Shown piece after piece: positions 1 through 7,659 of a stretch of DNA of 64,000 bases. This DNA comes from Streptomyces albus subsp. albus (GTDB taxonomy: Bacteria; Actinomycetota; Actinomycetes; Streptomycetales; Streptomycetaceae): contig NZ_JOID01000016.1 of NCBI RefSeq assembly GCF_000719865.1, positions 295,669 through 359,668 on the forward strand, in the 5' to 3' direction. Position 1 is the stretch's first letter, and the number at the start of each line of letters is the position of its first letter. The translations under genes were made by a program, and so were the position numbers. Under the pieces are notes generated by a model. The model was not told the DNA's origin. It made no database searches and saw nothing but the letters and a program-made list of their open reading frames with translations.

Positions 1-1332
1 CCCGAGGCCCGGTCGGCGGCGATGGCGCACTGGCCGGAGCTGGTGGAGCGGATCACCGGGGTGCCGCTGCCGGCGGTCCGGGAGGCCGTGGAGCTGTTCT
101 GCGGCGCGGAGAGCGGCATGGTGCTGACGGCGCGCGGACCGGAGCAGCAGTCGAAGGGCACCGACACGGTCGGCGCCTGGATCAACCTGTGCCTCGCCAC
201 GGGCCGCGCCGGCCGACCGCTGTCCGGCTACGGCTGTCTGACCGGCCAGGGCAACGGCCAGGGCGGGCGCGAACACGGCCAGAAGGCCGACCAGTTGCCC
301 GGCTACCGCAAGCTGGCGGACCCGGCGGCACGCGCCCACGTGGCGGGAGTCTGGGGTGTCGACCCGGAGTCGCTGCCGGGCCCGGGGCGCAGCGCGTACG
401 AACTGCTGGACGCGCTGGGCGGTGAGGTGCGGTCGCTGCTGCTGATGGGGTCGAACCCGGTGGTGTCCGCGCCGCGCGCGGCCCATGTCGCCGAGCGGTT
501 CGCGGCGCTGGACTTCCTGGTGGTGGCCGACGTGGTGCTGTCGGAGACGGCGGCGATGGCGGACGTGGTGCTGCCGGTGACGCAGTGGGCCGAGGAGACG
601 GGGACGACGACGAACCTGGAGGGCCGGGTCATCCTGCGCCGCCGGGCGGTCGATCCGCCGGCGGGCGTGCGGTCGGATCTGGAGGTGCTGCACGGGCTGG
701 CGCGGCGGATGGGCCGCGAGAAGGGCTTCCCCGTCGACCCGGAGGAGGTGTTCGAGGAGCTGCGGCGCGCGTCGGCGGGTGGCCCGGCGGACTACGCGGG
801 CATCAGCTACCGGCGGATCGCCGAGGAGGACGGCGTGTTCTGGCCCTGCCCGGACGAGGGGCATCCGGGGACGCGCCGGCTGTTCCTGGAGCGGTTCGCG
901 ACGGAGGACGGCCGGGCCCGCTTCGTCCCCGTGAGCCACCGGCCGGCCGCGGAGGAGCCGGACGGGGAGTATCCGGTGTTCCTGACGACGGGGCGGGTGG
1001 TCGCCCAGTACCAGTCGGGCGCGCAGACCCGGCGGGTCGCCGAGCTGAACGCCGCCGCGCCCGGTCCGTTCGTGGAGCTGCATCCGCGGCTGGCGGAGCG
1101 GATCGGGGTCGCGGAGGGCGAGGCGGTGGCGGTCACCTCGCGGCGGGGGCGGGCCGTGGCGCCCGCGCGGGTGACGCGGGACATCCGGCCGGACACGGTG
1201 TTCATGCCGTTCCACTGGCCGGGCGAGGGCCGGGCGAACACCCTGACGAATCCGGCGCTGGACCCGGTCTCGCGGATGCCGGAGTTCAAGGTCTGCGCGG
1301 TCCGGGTGGAGGCGGCGGACGACGGCGGCTGA
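1..1332 (+). CDS. nasA: Assimilatory nitrate reductase catalytic subunit, 5'-truncated by the window
   Basis: C-terminal part of a molybdopterin oxidoreductase. The frame is open from base 1, so the true start lies upstream; 443 codons are visible. The segment QKADQLPGYRKL and the metal-pterin region (LLLMGSNPVVSAP, ADVVLPVTQWAEETGTTTN) fit the NasA/NarB type of nitrate reductase. A molydop-binding domain closes the protein (FLTTGRVVAQYQSG to the end, roughly the last 115 residues). Role: cytoplasmic two-electron reduction of nitrate to nitrite, which then feeds NirBD encoded at 14.6-17.7 kb. The gene converges with the next gene across only 27 bases. The N-terminal 4Fe-4S domain is outside the window, so I cannot check the cluster ligands. 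Confidence 0.85.
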   Translation, partial: PEARSAAMAHWPELVERITGVPLPAVREAVELFCGAESGMVLTARGPEQQSKGTDTVGAWINLCLATGRAGRPLSGYGCLTGQGNGQGGREHGQKADQLPGYRKLADPAARAHVAGVWGVDPESLPGPGRSAYELLDALGGEVRSLLLMGSNPVVSAPRAAHVAERFAALDFLVVADVVLSETAAMADVVLPVTQWAEETGTTTNLEGRVILRRRAVDPPAGVRSDLEVLHGLARRMGREKGFPVDPEEVFEELRRASAGGPADYAGISYRRIAEEDGVFWPCPDEGHPGTRRLFLERFATEDGRARFVPVSHRPAAEEPDGEYPVFLTTGRVVAQYQSGAQTRRVAELNAAAPGPFVELHPRLAERIGVAEGEAVAVTSRRGRAVAPARVTRDIRPDTVFMPFHWPGEGRANTLTNPALDPVSRMPEFKVCAVRVEAADDGG

Positions 1333-1359
1333 TCGCTGCCCCGGCCTCGGCCGCGCGGT

Positions 1360-1842
1360 TCAGCCGTGTCCGGGGCCGCCGTGCTCAACCCGTTCAGGCG
1401 GCCAGCGGCCGTCCGGGACGCGGGTGCCGTGGGCCCGCAGCTCGCGGGCGACCGGCTCGGCCGCGAAGTACACCCAGGCGCGCACGGCCCGCCCGTCGGC
1501 GCGCAGCACGTCCCGCGCGCGCCGCTCGTAGAAGGTGGCGGGCTCCCCGGGGGTGTAGCCCTCCAACGCGTCCAGCGCGGCGAGCAGTTCGCCGTACTCG
1601 GCGGCGCGCGGCGCGATGAGGTGGCCGTGGACCTCGCCGCCCGGCTCCTCGACGGCGTACGGGAAGCCGGGCCCTTCGTAGAGCGCGGCGCCCGGGAGCC
1701 GGGCGGGCTCCTCGTGGTCGGTGCGGCCGCGCAGCAGGCGGGTGTGGTGGCGTCCGCCGGGGCGGAGGGTGCCGTAAACGAAGACGGGCAGCCGGTCGCC
1801 CTGCTCCCAGGGGCCGGGCGGCGGCTCCTCCTCCGGTCTCAC
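1360..1842 (-). CDS. Gamma-glutamylcyclotransferase-like (AIG2/GGCT fold) protein
   Basis: 160 aa. The family signature LPVFVYGTLRPGG lies near residue 18, followed by GFPYAVEEPGGEVHGHL, an acidic LDALEGY segment and a late WVYFA strand. Known members cleave gamma-glutamyl amides or gamma-glutamylamine adducts and are cytosolic. The start is taken as the GTG whose GTGA overlaps the TGA of the upstream cutA gene by 4 bases, which implies translational coupling; a longer open frame upstream runs antisense to cutA and lacks family character. The exact substrate is not predictable. Confidence 0.75.
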   Translation of the reverse strand: MRPEEEPPPGPWEQGDRLPVFVYGTLRPGGRHHTRLLRGRTDHEEPARLPGAALYEGPGFPYAVEEPGGEVHGHLIAPRAAEYGELLAALDALEGYTPGEPATFYERRARDVLRADGRAVRAWVYFAAEPVARELRAHGTRVPDGRWPPERVEHGGPGHG

Positions 1843-2162
1843 CGGGCCGCCGTCTCCGCGGCGACCCAGGCGAGGTAGTCGGCGCCGCCCTGGGTGACGG
1901 GCGTGGCGATGATCTCGGGGACGTCGTAGTCGTGGGCGCCCCGGATATAGGTCTCCAGTTCGCCGAAGCGGACGCTCGCGGTCTTGAAGAGCACCTGCCA
2001 CTCGCGGGCGGTCTCGACCGCGCCGTCCCAGTGGTAGACGGAGGTGACCGGCGCACTGATCTGCGCGCACGCCGCGACCCGTGCCTCCACTGCTCCGCGC
2101 GCCAGGGCCTCGGCCTTCTCGGCGCTGTCGGTGGTCGTCATGACGGTCAGGAACTCGGCCAT
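1839..2162 (-). CDS. cutA: CutA-type divalent-cation tolerance protein
   Basis: 107 aa, the normal length for CutA1, a small trimeric ferredoxin-like protein linked to divalent metal tolerance in E. coli. Recognisable parts are FLTVMTTTDSAEKAEALA at the N-terminus, VAACAQI, SVYHWDGAVE and the C-terminal YDVPEIIATPV motif. GAGGAGG lies 9 bases before the ATG. It is the first gene of a two-gene operon with the overlapping cyclotransferase-like gene. Confidence 0.85.
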   Translation of the reverse strand: MAEFLTVMTTTDSAEKAEALARGAVEARVAACAQISAPVTSVYHWDGAVETAREWQVLFKTASVRFGELETYIRGAHDYDVPEIIATPVTQGGADYLAWVAAETAAR

Positions 2163-2245
2163 GGCGGGGTCCTCCTCGTGCTGCCGGTGCGTTCACTTCG
2201 TCCGGTGCACGGTAACCGGCGGGGCCGGACCGGCCGCAACAACGG

Positions 2246-2304
2246 CGCCCGCCCTCCGCCCCGCGCTCCCGTGGCGGCCACGGGTGCGGAGCGGAGGGCG
2301 GGCG
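2246..2304 (-). terminator. Nested GC-rich hairpin between cutA and the protease gene
   Basis: Perfect 14-bp arms at 2246-2259 and 2291-2304 enclose a second perfect hairpin, CCCGTG (2268-2273) and CACGGG (2279-2284). It lies about 130 bases after the stop of the minus-strand protease gene and before the cutA-side genes end their promoter region. There is no T tract, as is common for Streptomyces terminators. A transcription-terminator role is inferred. Confidence 0.45.
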
Positions 2305-2431
2305 GTCCCGCCGCGGGCCCCGGCGGGTGCAGCCGCCGGTTCCGTCAGCGGCGGCGGCGCGGGCCGGAGCCACGATCACGGACCGCGGTCACGGACCCGC
2401 GGTCACAGGCCGCGGATCGACAAGCCGCGGA

Positions 2432-3595
<1,164 letters not shown>

Positions 3596-3719
3596 GACAG
3601 AAGAGACCCTTTCGTCTCGCGGCGGCAGGGGTGGCCGCCGCTTCTGGGGAGACCTCCGGCGCCCGCTCGGACCGGGGAGTCCGGGCGGGCGTCCGCACTG
3701 GGGTGGCACGGTGGAGGCT

Positions 3720-3751
3720 CGCCCGTACGGTCTCGAGCACCCGTACGGGCG
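3720..3751. promoter_or_regulatory. 11-bp perfect inverted repeat upstream of the subtilisin gene
   Basis: Arms CGCCCGTACGG (3720-3730) and CCGTACGGGCG (3741-3751) are separated by 10 bases, so the half-site centres fall 21 bp apart, two helical turns. This suits a dimeric DNA-binding protein better than an RNA hairpin. It lies in the 400-base gap between the divergently transcribed protease (minus) and LuxR-type regulator (plus). Operator function is inferred. Confidence 0.45.
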
Positions 3752-3963
3752 GGAGAGCCACCGCGACGCGTGCGTCCCCGTGAGACGCGCGCGGCGCGGC
3801 ACGCCGGCCGGCGATCCGGAGGGTTGGGGGACACCGCCGGACCGCCGGTAACCCGGCGCTGTGCGGCTCACGTTAGGGCTGGTTGGCGTGAGTTGACCCC
3901 GGCCGGATCAGGCATGACCGGTCCCGGCCAGTCACCGCTCACCGGTGTGGGGCGTCCGACTTT

Positions 3964-3992
3964 TTGGCAAAGGCGGCATGGCCCCCTATCGT
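3964..3992 (+). promoter_or_regulatory. Promoter giving a probable leaderless mRNA for the LuxR-type regulator
   Basis: -35 TTGGCA (3964-3969), a 17-base spacer and -10 TATCGT (3987-3992). The expected transcription start, 7-8 bases on, is the A of the ATG at 4000. No Shine-Dalgarno sequence is present before either candidate ATG. Leaderless genes are common in Streptomyces. Confidence 0.6.
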
Positions 3993-3999
3993 CATGCAC

Positions 4000-5334
4000 A
4001 TGTCTGCCGGAGACGACAACCGGCCGGCCGGGCGGCCGGACGCCCCGCACAGCGGGCGGGAGAAGCCCTCGCCCGGCGCCGCGGCCGCCCCTGCCGACGG
4101 CGGCACCGAGGCCAGGGCGCGAGCGGCCTATGCCGCGCTGCTGCGGCAGTTGACGCTACGACAGGCGAACACCGGCCGGGACGCGGTGCCGGGGGCGGAG
4201 ACCGCCCGCGGCCCGGGTCGCACGGGGCCGGAGGGAACGGATCCGGCCACCGGCACCGGGGCGGGCCGCGCGGAGCCGGGCGGCCCGGCGCCAGGCCCGG
4301 ACCGCACGCCGACAGGCCCGGACCACACGGAGCCGGGCCGCACGGAACCGGACGGCACGGAACCCGGCGGTTCCCAGCCCGATCCGGGCGGGACGGAGCC
4401 GGGCGGGACGGGGCCCGGCAGCCCGCCCGGAGGCATCCCGGGGGACGCCACGACGGACGCCCTGCCCGAGGACGTGGCCCGCTGGCTCACCGAGCGCCGC
4501 CTTCTCAACCCCTCACGCACCGACGTCAGTTCACCCGAGCGGGCCATCGTCGAGCTGCTGACCGGGCACAGGGAACGGCTGCTGAGCGCCTGCACGACGC
4601 TGCAACGCGACCTCAGGGCCGTGGAGGACGTGGCGCGGCTCCTGCCGCCGCCCCGGCTGCACGGACACGACACCGTGCCCGTCGAGTTCTTCACGGACCG
4701 CGCCCAACTGCGCAAGCGCATCGACGCGTTCCATCCGCTGACCCGGCATGAACTGCTGTCCATGCGCACCACTTTCCCCGAGCCGGAGGTGCTGGAGGAG
4801 AGCCTGGTCACCGACCTCGAAGTGCTCGCCCGGGGCGCCGCCTGCCGGCTGCTCGTCTCGGCGAGCGCCCTGCGCAAACCGGGCGCGGCCCGCTATGTGG
4901 AGAGCGTGGCCGAGGCCGGCGCGGAGGTCCGCGTCGCCACGTCCGTACCGCTCTACCTCCTGATCGTCGACCGGGAACTCACCGTCATGTGGGCCGGTCT
5001 GGGCTCCGACCGCGACCGCGGTGACGTCGCCCTGCACGGCCCCCTCATCGCCTCGTGCTTCGTCCAGGTCTTCGAGCACAGCTGGGCCGCCGCCTCCCCG
5101 CACGCGTCCGGCGCCCCCGGCGCCCGGGCCCAGTCAGCCCAGGACTACACGCCCCGGGAACGCGAGGTGCTCGCCCTTCTCGCCACCGGCGCCAAGGACG
5201 AGAGCATCGCCCGCCGCCTCGGCATCTCCGAACGCACCCTGCGCCGCCTGATGAACCAACTGGTCGACAAACTCGGCGTGGAGAGCCGCTTCGCGGCCGG
5301 CGTCCGCGCGGCCCGCCTGGGCCTGGTGGACTGA
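4000..5334 (+). CDS. LuxR-type HTH transcriptional regulator with a repetitive N-terminal region
   Basis: 444 aa from the ATG at 4000; an ATG at 3994 is the alternative. Residues about 60-150 are low-complexity and built from variants of GTEPGG/GPDRT. The middle (about 160-370) resembles the TrmB/PLD-like sensor part seen in many Streptomyces LuxR regulators (ERAIVELLTGHRERLL, VPVEFFTDRAQLRKRID, RVATSVPLYLLIVD). A GerE/LuxR helix-turn-helix ends the protein (TPREREVLALLATGAKDESIARRLG ... RTLRRLMNQLVDKLGV, with the usual gap between the two parts). No receiver Asp or ligand domain was recognised. The last 33 bases of the gene recur at 6147-6179. Confidence 0.8.
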   Translation: MSAGDDNRPAGRPDAPHSGREKPSPGAAAAPADGGTEARARAAYAALLRQLTLRQANTGRDAVPGAETARGPGRTGPEGTDPATGTGAGRAEPGGPAPGPDRTPTGPDHTEPGRTEPDGTEPGGSQPDPGGTEPGGTGPGSPPGGIPGDATTDALPEDVARWLTERRLLNPSRTDVSSPERAIVELLTGHRERLLSACTTLQRDLRAVEDVARLLPPPRLHGHDTVPVEFFTDRAQLRKRIDAFHPLTRHELLSMRTTFPEPEVLEESLVTDLEVLARGAACRLLVSASALRKPGAARYVESVAEAGAEVRVATSVPLYLLIVDRELTVMWAGLGSDRDRGDVALHGPLIASCFVQVFEHSWAAASPHASGAPGARAQSAQDYTPREREVLALLATGAKDESIARRLGISERTLRRLMNQLVDKLGVESRFAAGVRAARLGLVD

Positions 5335-5335
5335 C
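5303..5335 (+). repeat. Direct repeat, copy A: 3' end of the LuxR regulator gene
   Basis: 33 bases covering codons for VRAARLGLVD, the stop and one base. They match 6147-6179 at 31 of 33 positions with no gaps. The two copies bracket 811 bases holding a DUF6247-like gene and its probable broken partner. Confidence 0.75.
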
Positions 5336-5389
5336 AGCGACCACCGGCCCACGAGGCCCCGGAAACAAACGAACTGGGCAGCGCAGCTC

Positions 5390-5652
5390 ACCGGCCCAAG
5401 TGACCCGCACCACGACGATCACCTGCCGACTCGGCACGGGCAGAAACCAGAGCAGCCCCGCACCCAGGAAGTCGAGTGTCCGCAGAGCACCGCCCTCGCC
5501 GACTTCGCCGGCGTCACGGCCGAGAACGGCCAGTTCCCGTGCGAGGCGTTCGACTTCGGTGACGACATGCGCCGGGAGCCCACCGACGACATGCTCGGCA
5601 TCCGGGGGTCGTACTCCCAGACCCAGGCGTCACTCAGGATCCAGTTCCTCAC
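5390..5652 (-). pseudogene. Probable frameshifted partner of the DUF6247-like gene (RelE-like?)
   Basis: Two frames together give a coherent protein. From a GTG at 5652 (overlapping the end of the DUF6247-like gene by 23 bases) the product reads SDAWVWEYDP. The other frame then continues DAEHVVGGLPAHVVTEVERL, RELAVLGRDAGEVGEG, ALRTLDFLGAGLLWFLPVP and QVIVVVRVTWAG. Restoring one C in the C5 run at 5604-5608 joins them. The order (helical segment, then strands with alternating valines) resembles small RelE/ParE-type toxins, but this is inferred from pattern only. The second frame has no early stop after VTWAG, so the 3' end may also be damaged. A sequencing error in the homopolymer is possible. 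Confidence 0.4.
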
Positions 5653-5989
5653 TCGCCGCACGAAGGATGCGGCCGACCTCAGCGGCTGCGGAACGCGCTT
5701 CCTCGGGATCGGCGAGCGGACAGGCGGCCCGCTCCTGGCAGGCGCGGAAGCGAGCCGCGCGCTGCGGCCATCTTTCGATGTTGACGATGGCGCCCCAGTG
5801 CAGGGTGAAGGCCCGCAGAGGCCCGAGGCTGCTGGTGCGCTGCGCGTTCGTCGCGGCCCGGGCGAGATGCCGGTTCAGCTCCGGAAGACGGCTCGGAACG
5901 ATGTGCGCCACGGCCTCCCGCAGGGCATCCGGCGTGAGCGACGGCATGGGAATGATGGGGCCATCGGTCTCGGTCGGCTGACCGCTCAC
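5630..5989 (-). CDS. DUF6247-like small conserved Streptomyces protein
   Basis: 119 aa. A proline-rich N-terminus (PIIPMPSLTPDALREAVA) is followed by RLPELNRHLARA and LGPLRAFTLHWGAIVNIER, a predicted all-alpha protein. I associate this pattern with DUF6247, whose genes often sit next to small toxin-like genes; the assignment is from memory and uncertain. GTG start with GGGAGAG 4 bases upstream. It is followed by the probable frameshifted gene, and the pair is flanked by a 33-bp direct repeat. No biochemical function is known to me; an antitoxin-like role is a guess from context. Confidence 0.65.
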   Translation of the reverse strand: MSGQPTETDGPIIPMPSLTPDALREAVAHIVPSRLPELNRHLARAATNAQRTSSLGPLRAFTLHWGAIVNIERWPQRAARFRACQERAACPLADPEEARSAAAEVGRILRAASEELDPE

Positions 5990-6146
5990 GGCACTCTCCC
6001 ACTCCGCTCGGTCTGCGGTTCAGAGCCTATCGCTCCGGCCACCGCCGCCACCCCGGCCCATCGCACCATCTCACCTGGAGAAGCGTGAACCGGGCTGGGA
6101 CGGCACCCGCCGCATCGCCTCTCCCGCCCACTGCGGATGCGCAGCC

Positions 6147-6179
6147 TCCGCGCGGCCCGCCTCGGCCTGGTCGACTGAC
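6147..6179 (+). repeat. Direct repeat, copy B: relic of a LuxR-type gene 3' end
   Basis: 31 of 33 bases are identical to 5303-5335. In frame it would encode LRAARLGLVD and a stop, but there is no regulator gene upstream. The flanking bases on the 5' side do not match copy A. Confidence 0.7.
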
Positions 6180-6186
6180 CGGATCC

Positions 6187-6720
6187 TCACGGATTCGCCG
6201 TGGGAGGCGCAGGCGACGGCCTCTCCCTCGGCACCAACTCGGCGTGCACATCGGCGGTGTCCTCGCTCGGGGTGAGGGTCGCGCCATTGCTGCGCAGCGC
6301 CGCGAGCGCCGCCGCGTTGTGAGCCGTGGTGTCCGCGACGACGACCCGCGCACCGGCCCTGCCGGCTTCGTCGAGAAGCAGGCGCAGTGCGGCGGTACCG
6401 ATGCCGTGGCCCCGGTGGGAACGGGCCAGCCACATACCCGTTTCGAGGGCTTCCCCGCTGCCGCGTACAGCCAGGCGGGCCGCGCCCACGATCTCCCCGT
6501 CGTGAGTGATCGCGTAGGTGGACTCCCGGAGCGGGCCGGCAAGCCCGGCGCGCCGGGCGCGGTGCCAAGCCCGGAAGGCTTCCTCCCGTTCGGGCGTCCA
6601 TCCCGGTGGACCGGCCACGGGAGGCATGACCTCCTCGGGCGCCGCGTCGCCGACGGCCACGGCGAGGAGTTCTCCGAGGCCCGCCTCGTCCATCCGCCGC
6701 AACTCCACCCGACCGACCAT
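6187..6720 (-). CDS. GNAT family N-acetyltransferase
   Basis: 177 aa, typical GNAT length. Motif A is clear (ARSHRGHGIGTAALRLLL, about residues 103-120, with the acetyl-CoA pyrophosphate loop RGHGIG). The preceding strand IVGAARLAVRG and the following VVVADTTAHNAAALAALRSNG match motifs D and B of the Gcn5 fold. The substrate cannot be predicted. It stands alone on the minus strand between decayed sequences. The C-terminal PRERPSPAPPTANP is disordered. Confidence 0.85.
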   Translation of the reverse strand: MVGRVELRRMDEAGLGELLAVAVGDAAPEEVMPPVAGPPGWTPEREEAFRAWHRARRAGLAGPLRESTYAITHDGEIVGAARLAVRGSGEALETGMWLARSHRGHGIGTAALRLLLDEAGRAGARVVVADTTAHNAAALAALRSNGATLTPSEDTADVHAELVPRERPSPAPPTANP

Positions 6721-7017
6721 GTTGGCCCCCCATCACCGAGCGCCGGACACCGGTTACCGGCCCCGTCACTTTCCGCGACCGACGAGCGACAGGCTATGCC
6801 CAGGCTGCGGGAAGCGGACGGCACAGCGAGACAGCCCCTGCGCGAACGCACCGACCGGCCGGAGGACACACGGCGCGTGCCGGGCCAGTGCGCGCAGAGG
6901 CCCGAGACCGCTGATGCCACTCCGCCTTGCCGCGCGGTCACTGCCATGACGGGACCACCGGGGCACGGGAACGGGACTCCCCGCGAGGCCCCGCCGTCAA
7001 GCAAGCCAGACGCATAT
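6721..7017. other. Non-coding stretch with a possible DUF6247 relic
   Basis: No convincing gene. On the minus strand around 6870-6945 a frame reads RAARRSGISGLGPLRALARH, which resembles the RAATNAQRTSSLGPLRAFTLHW part of the intact gene at 5630-5989. At DNA level, 14 bases around CGCAGAGGCCCGAG are identical. The similarity fades on both sides. Confidence 0.3.
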
Positions 7018-7116
7018 GTCAACTTCTCGGCCGTGAACGGACCGAGCTTGTTGGCTCAGTCGGTCACACCGATTCATGCTCTCCTGCGCGGCCGGCTTCC
7101 GCGCCCGGAGTCACAT
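7018..7116 (-). repeat. 99-bp dispersed repeat, copy 1
   Basis: Ungapped match to 17971-18069 with only 3 differences (96/99). Read on the minus strand it contains AGGAG, then ATG at 7077 opening a 26-codon frame (7077-6997) beginning MNRCDRLS. The copy ends exactly where the hypothetical gene at 7124 begins. No terminal inverted repeat or target duplication was seen. Identity unknown. Confidence 0.8.
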
Positions 7117-7123
7117 TCCTTCC

Positions 7124-7525
7124 TTGGACCACGCCGACGTCATACTGGAGCGCCGCGACGAGGAGAATCTTGTCCTCATGCGGGAAGAGCGGTTCGGCGC
7201 CGCCCTCACGAGCCTGAACTTCGCTGCTAGGTCTCTCTCCGTCCTCGCAGCCCGCCACGAGGCTCTCGCCGAGGAAGTGCTGGCCGAGGAACTGCCCTGG
7301 CTGCACTGGCTCCCGGAGCACGAGCGTCCGCAGTGTGTGCGCGAATTGCTCGCCGACCTTCGCGCCGGCGCCGAGACAGGTCTGCTCCTGCCCTTCGCCC
7401 GCAACCTGGCCGCCTGGCGCGCCACCGCCGAGGCTTGGTCCGACCCGGAACTGGCCCAGAAGCTGCAGGGCCCGTTCGAGGGCAACGGGCCCGAGCTGGG
7501 CCGGCCTGAGGGGGACGCGGCATGA
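7124..7525 (+). CDS. Conserved hypothetical protein, probable first gene of a small toxin-antitoxin-like pair
   Basis: 133 aa if started at the TTG at 7124 (LDHADVILERRDEENLVLM); an ATG at 7076 lies inside the 99-bp repeat and is less likely. The protein is largely alpha-helical (NFAARSLSVLAARHEALAEE, HWLPEHERPQCVRELLADL) with LQGPFEGNGPE near the end. From memory this matches a small Streptomyces family that precedes a toxin-like gene. Its TGA overlaps the ATG of the truncated next frame (ATGA). The 5' end directly abuts the repeat, so the original start may have been lost. Confidence 0.55.
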   Translation: MDHADVILERRDEENLVLMREERFGAALTSLNFAARSLSVLAARHEALAEEVLAEELPWLHWLPEHERPQCVRELLADLRAGAETGLLLPFARNLAAWRATAEAWSDPELAQKLQGPFEGNGPELGRPEGDAA

Positions 7526-7659
7526 GCGCTCGGGGCCGGGAACTCCCGCGTCCGCGTCCCTGGCGAGTCCGCGCCGCCGACCGGCGTGCCCATGGCGGCT
7601 GGCAGCAGTTGCTCCGGCAGGTGCGGACAGGACCGTCCCTCAGCGCGCCGGTTCGGTGA
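7522..7659 (+). pseudogene. Truncated downstream partner gene (toxin-like N-terminus only)
   Basis: 45 codons starting at an ATG that overlaps the upstream stop (ATGA). The beginning LPRPRPWRVRAADRRAHGGW followed by QQLLRQV resembles the N-terminus of a roughly 110-120 aa Streptomyces family (pattern W-V-x-F ... GWE-x-L) usually coupled to the preceding gene. After about 30 residues the resemblance stops and the frame runs into the 3' end of the XRE gene on the other strand. The catalytic half appears to have been lost at a junction near 7620-7640. Family assignment is by recollection. Confidence 0.4.

Noticed and set aside
2386..2425. Near-repeats of CGGACC(C)GCGGTCAC considered as operators
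   Set aside because: They extend over the 3' flank of the protease gene and look like local slippage or terminator sequence.
5567..6088. Plus-strand frame with plausible start (RREPTDDMLGIRGSYS)
   Set aside because: Antisense to the DUF6247-like gene and its partner; the minus-strand pair has better start sites and family resemblance.
6027..7022. Minus-strand 331-codon frame covering the GNAT region
   Set aside because: Overlaps the real GNAT gene in another frame and is Ser/Arg/Pro-rich without motifs.
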